The notes under the pieces: generated by a model | The model's database searches: none | Told to the model about the DNA's origin: nothing | Seen by the model: the letters and a program-made list of their open reading frames with translations, nothing else | Origin: an uncultured Pseudomonadota bacterium | GTDB taxonomy: Bacteria > Myxococcota > UBA796 | Direction of reading: 5' to 3' | NCBI GenBank assembly: GCA_913040875.1 | Contig: CAJWHX010000032.1 | Coordinates: 1 to 15,339 of the forward strand | DNA length: 15,339 bases | In this document: positions 14,283 through 15,339 of the stretch, piece after piece | Numbering within the stretch: position 1 is the stretch's first letter | How the letters are laid out: every line of letters starts with the position of its first letter | Program-made: the position numbers and the translations under genes

Positions 14283-15339
14283 GTTGAGACTCGCTCATGT
14301 CTTTCCGCCGCGTATTGTCGTACCAATAGAGCCTGCTGCCATAATGGATGAAAAATTAGTCGGCGCCGGATGCCCAAATCAAGCTGGTTCCAGACGTGAT
14401 TTGGAATGTTCAGTTCTTCATCAATCTGCCACCAGATTTGCAAGTCATCAGCCAACTCGTCATATATAAAGGCAACATTCCCAGTATAAACAGTGCCAGT
14501 ATCCACCCGAACTTGTACCCTCTTGAGGGCTTGAAAAGAGGCTCCATATATGTTTTGCGCTGGAATGGTTTCCCAGATTTCAGCATGTCGAAAATCCAGC
14601 CGCATGTGCTCGTCGACTTCTAAATCAATGTGGTGTTCCAATGCTTCGATGAGTTGTTTGTGCAGAGCAAAGCGAAGTCCTGAATCTAACGATTGTATGA
14701 CGGTATCGTTTTCGCCCTGATCGCTCCAGTGTGGTTTGGGGTCAGGGCGATTCCAAAAAGGGTGATCACCATCGGTGGGCAATGGATGACTTTTGGGGTC
14801 CAAAAACCATTCTAAGGTTTCGGTTGGTACCCATCCGACCATAATCTCTGATGTGGAGGTAGCAACGCTGAAATCTCCATGTGGCAAGCCACCGTAGGCT
14901 GAACGATGTGAACTGGCCTGACGATATGGATTACAGACTTGCTCTAACTCTTTGCCAACAAACACTCGTGGTCCACCCAACAACCAGGTACGATTGGGGA
15001 TTAGATCGGGGAGGAGATTGCAGATCACTCGACCAGTATCGGCTCTAGAGACAGGAGAATACCTTGAGGAACGGTGAAATGGGTGGTGCTTTCCGCCGTC
15101 TGGAGGTCTGACGTGTCCATCTGCTATTTCGTCGTGATAGCAAGAGACTCGGAGCATGGTCCATGGTACTTTGAGCCGACGAATACGGATGTCCATGTGG
15201 AATGTTTGTCTGTTCAGCGGGTTGGGAGACCACCGGTAACCACCCATGACCGAGACGTGGAGCATCTTTGTGATGTTGTGTTGGGATGCCACTTCAATGA
15301 TGTTTGCTCCAGCATCAGGAGCGTACTGAGGCGATCCAA
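14279..15339 (-). CDS. Atypical SDR (NmrA-like) protein with extra C-terminal domain, 5' end beyond window
   Basis: The frame stays open to the right edge, so the true start is outside; 352 residues are visible. The first 110 or so look like the second half of an atypical short-chain dehydrogenase/NmrA Rossmann domain. NIIEVASQHNITKMLHVSVMGG matches the strand before the usual active site. VPWTMLRVSCYHDEI matches the tILRp..f segment, VSRADTGRVICNLLPD the aDvA.v segment, and LLGGP the C-terminal strand. No YxxxK is visible, as is common in atypical members. The last 190 or so residues (acidic, Trp/His-rich, probably alpha/beta) match nothing I recognise. A GTG at 15292 could be taken as a start but falls inside the conserved fold. 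It is translationally coupled to the amidohydrolase (ATGA). NAD(P) binding is probable; catalysis is uncertain. Confidence 0.72.
   Translation of the reverse strand, partial: GSPQYAPDAGANIIEVASQHNITKMLHVSVMGGYRWSPNPLNRQTFHMDIRIRRLKVPWTMLRVSCYHDEIADGHVRPPDGGKHHPFHRSSRYSPVSRADTGRVICNLLPDLIPNRTWLLGGPRVFVGKELEQVCNPYRQASSHRSAYGGLPHGDFSVATSTSEIMVGWVPTETLEWFLDPKSHPLPTDGDHPFWNRPDPKPHWSDQGENDTVIQSLDSGLRFALHKQLIEALEHHIDLEVDEHMRLDFRHAEIWETIPAQNIYGASFQALKRVQVRVDTGTVYTGNVAFIYDELADDLQIWWQIDEELNIPNHVWNQLDLGIRRRLIFHPLWQQALLVRQYAAERHERVST

Noticed and set aside
15290..15292. GTG at 15292 as the start of the SDR-like protein
   Set aside because: The frame continues upstream to the window edge with plausible coding sequence (GSPQYAPDAGANIIEV), and the fold would lose its first half. 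The gene is better read as partial.

Overview
The window looks like chromosomal DNA from a Gram-negative, outer-membrane bacterium. The evidence is a division and cell-wall operon (rsmH-ftsL-ftsI), three lipoproteins and one exported HEAT protein. The GC content is moderate, roughly 45-50% by eye. Several lipoproteins begin with a very short hydrophobic leader and then an Asp/Thr-rich mature start, a style I associate with uncultured marine Myxococcota or former Deltaproteobacteria. That placement is inference and rests on no marker-gene comparison. No RNA gene, mobile element or CRISPR array was seen.

Left part (1-5459, all minus strand). Read in the direction of transcription, comM (Mg-chelatase-like AAA+ ATPase) overlaps a small DUF3006-like gene by 4 bp. 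A promoter-like sequence follows, then rsmH, ftsL and ftsI. ftsL and ftsI overlap by 4 bp. The 3' end of ftsI lies beyond the left edge. mraZ, the usual first gene of this cluster, is absent; comM and the DUF3006-like gene stand in its place.

Middle part (5729-9943). A LOG-family nucleotide hydrolase gene on the minus strand is divergent from a plus-strand run: a neutral-ceramidase-like lipoprotein, then a CbpA-type DnaJ co-chaperone overlapping it by 4 bp, then a secreted HEAT-repeat protein.

Right part (10024-15339). A minus-strand lipoprotein with a fibronectin type III domain converges on the HEAT gene, with an inverted repeat between them. It is divergent from a small plus-strand lipoprotein of unknown function. 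Beyond that, on the minus strand, are elbB with its own promoter-like sequence, a TRZ/ATZ-type amidohydrolase, and a protein cut by the right edge that has an atypical SDR (NmrA-like) part joined to an unrecognised C-terminal region. The last two overlap by 4 bp and probably act together.

Most of the window is ordinary chromosome. The points most worth a second look are the Glu-to-Gln change at the expected proton-shuttle position of the amidohydrolase, the SDR-unknown-domain/amidohydrolase pair, the acidic Cys-containing insertion in the ceramidase-like lipoprotein, the roughly 125-residue basic tail on FtsI, and the 7-8 residue lipoprotein leaders.
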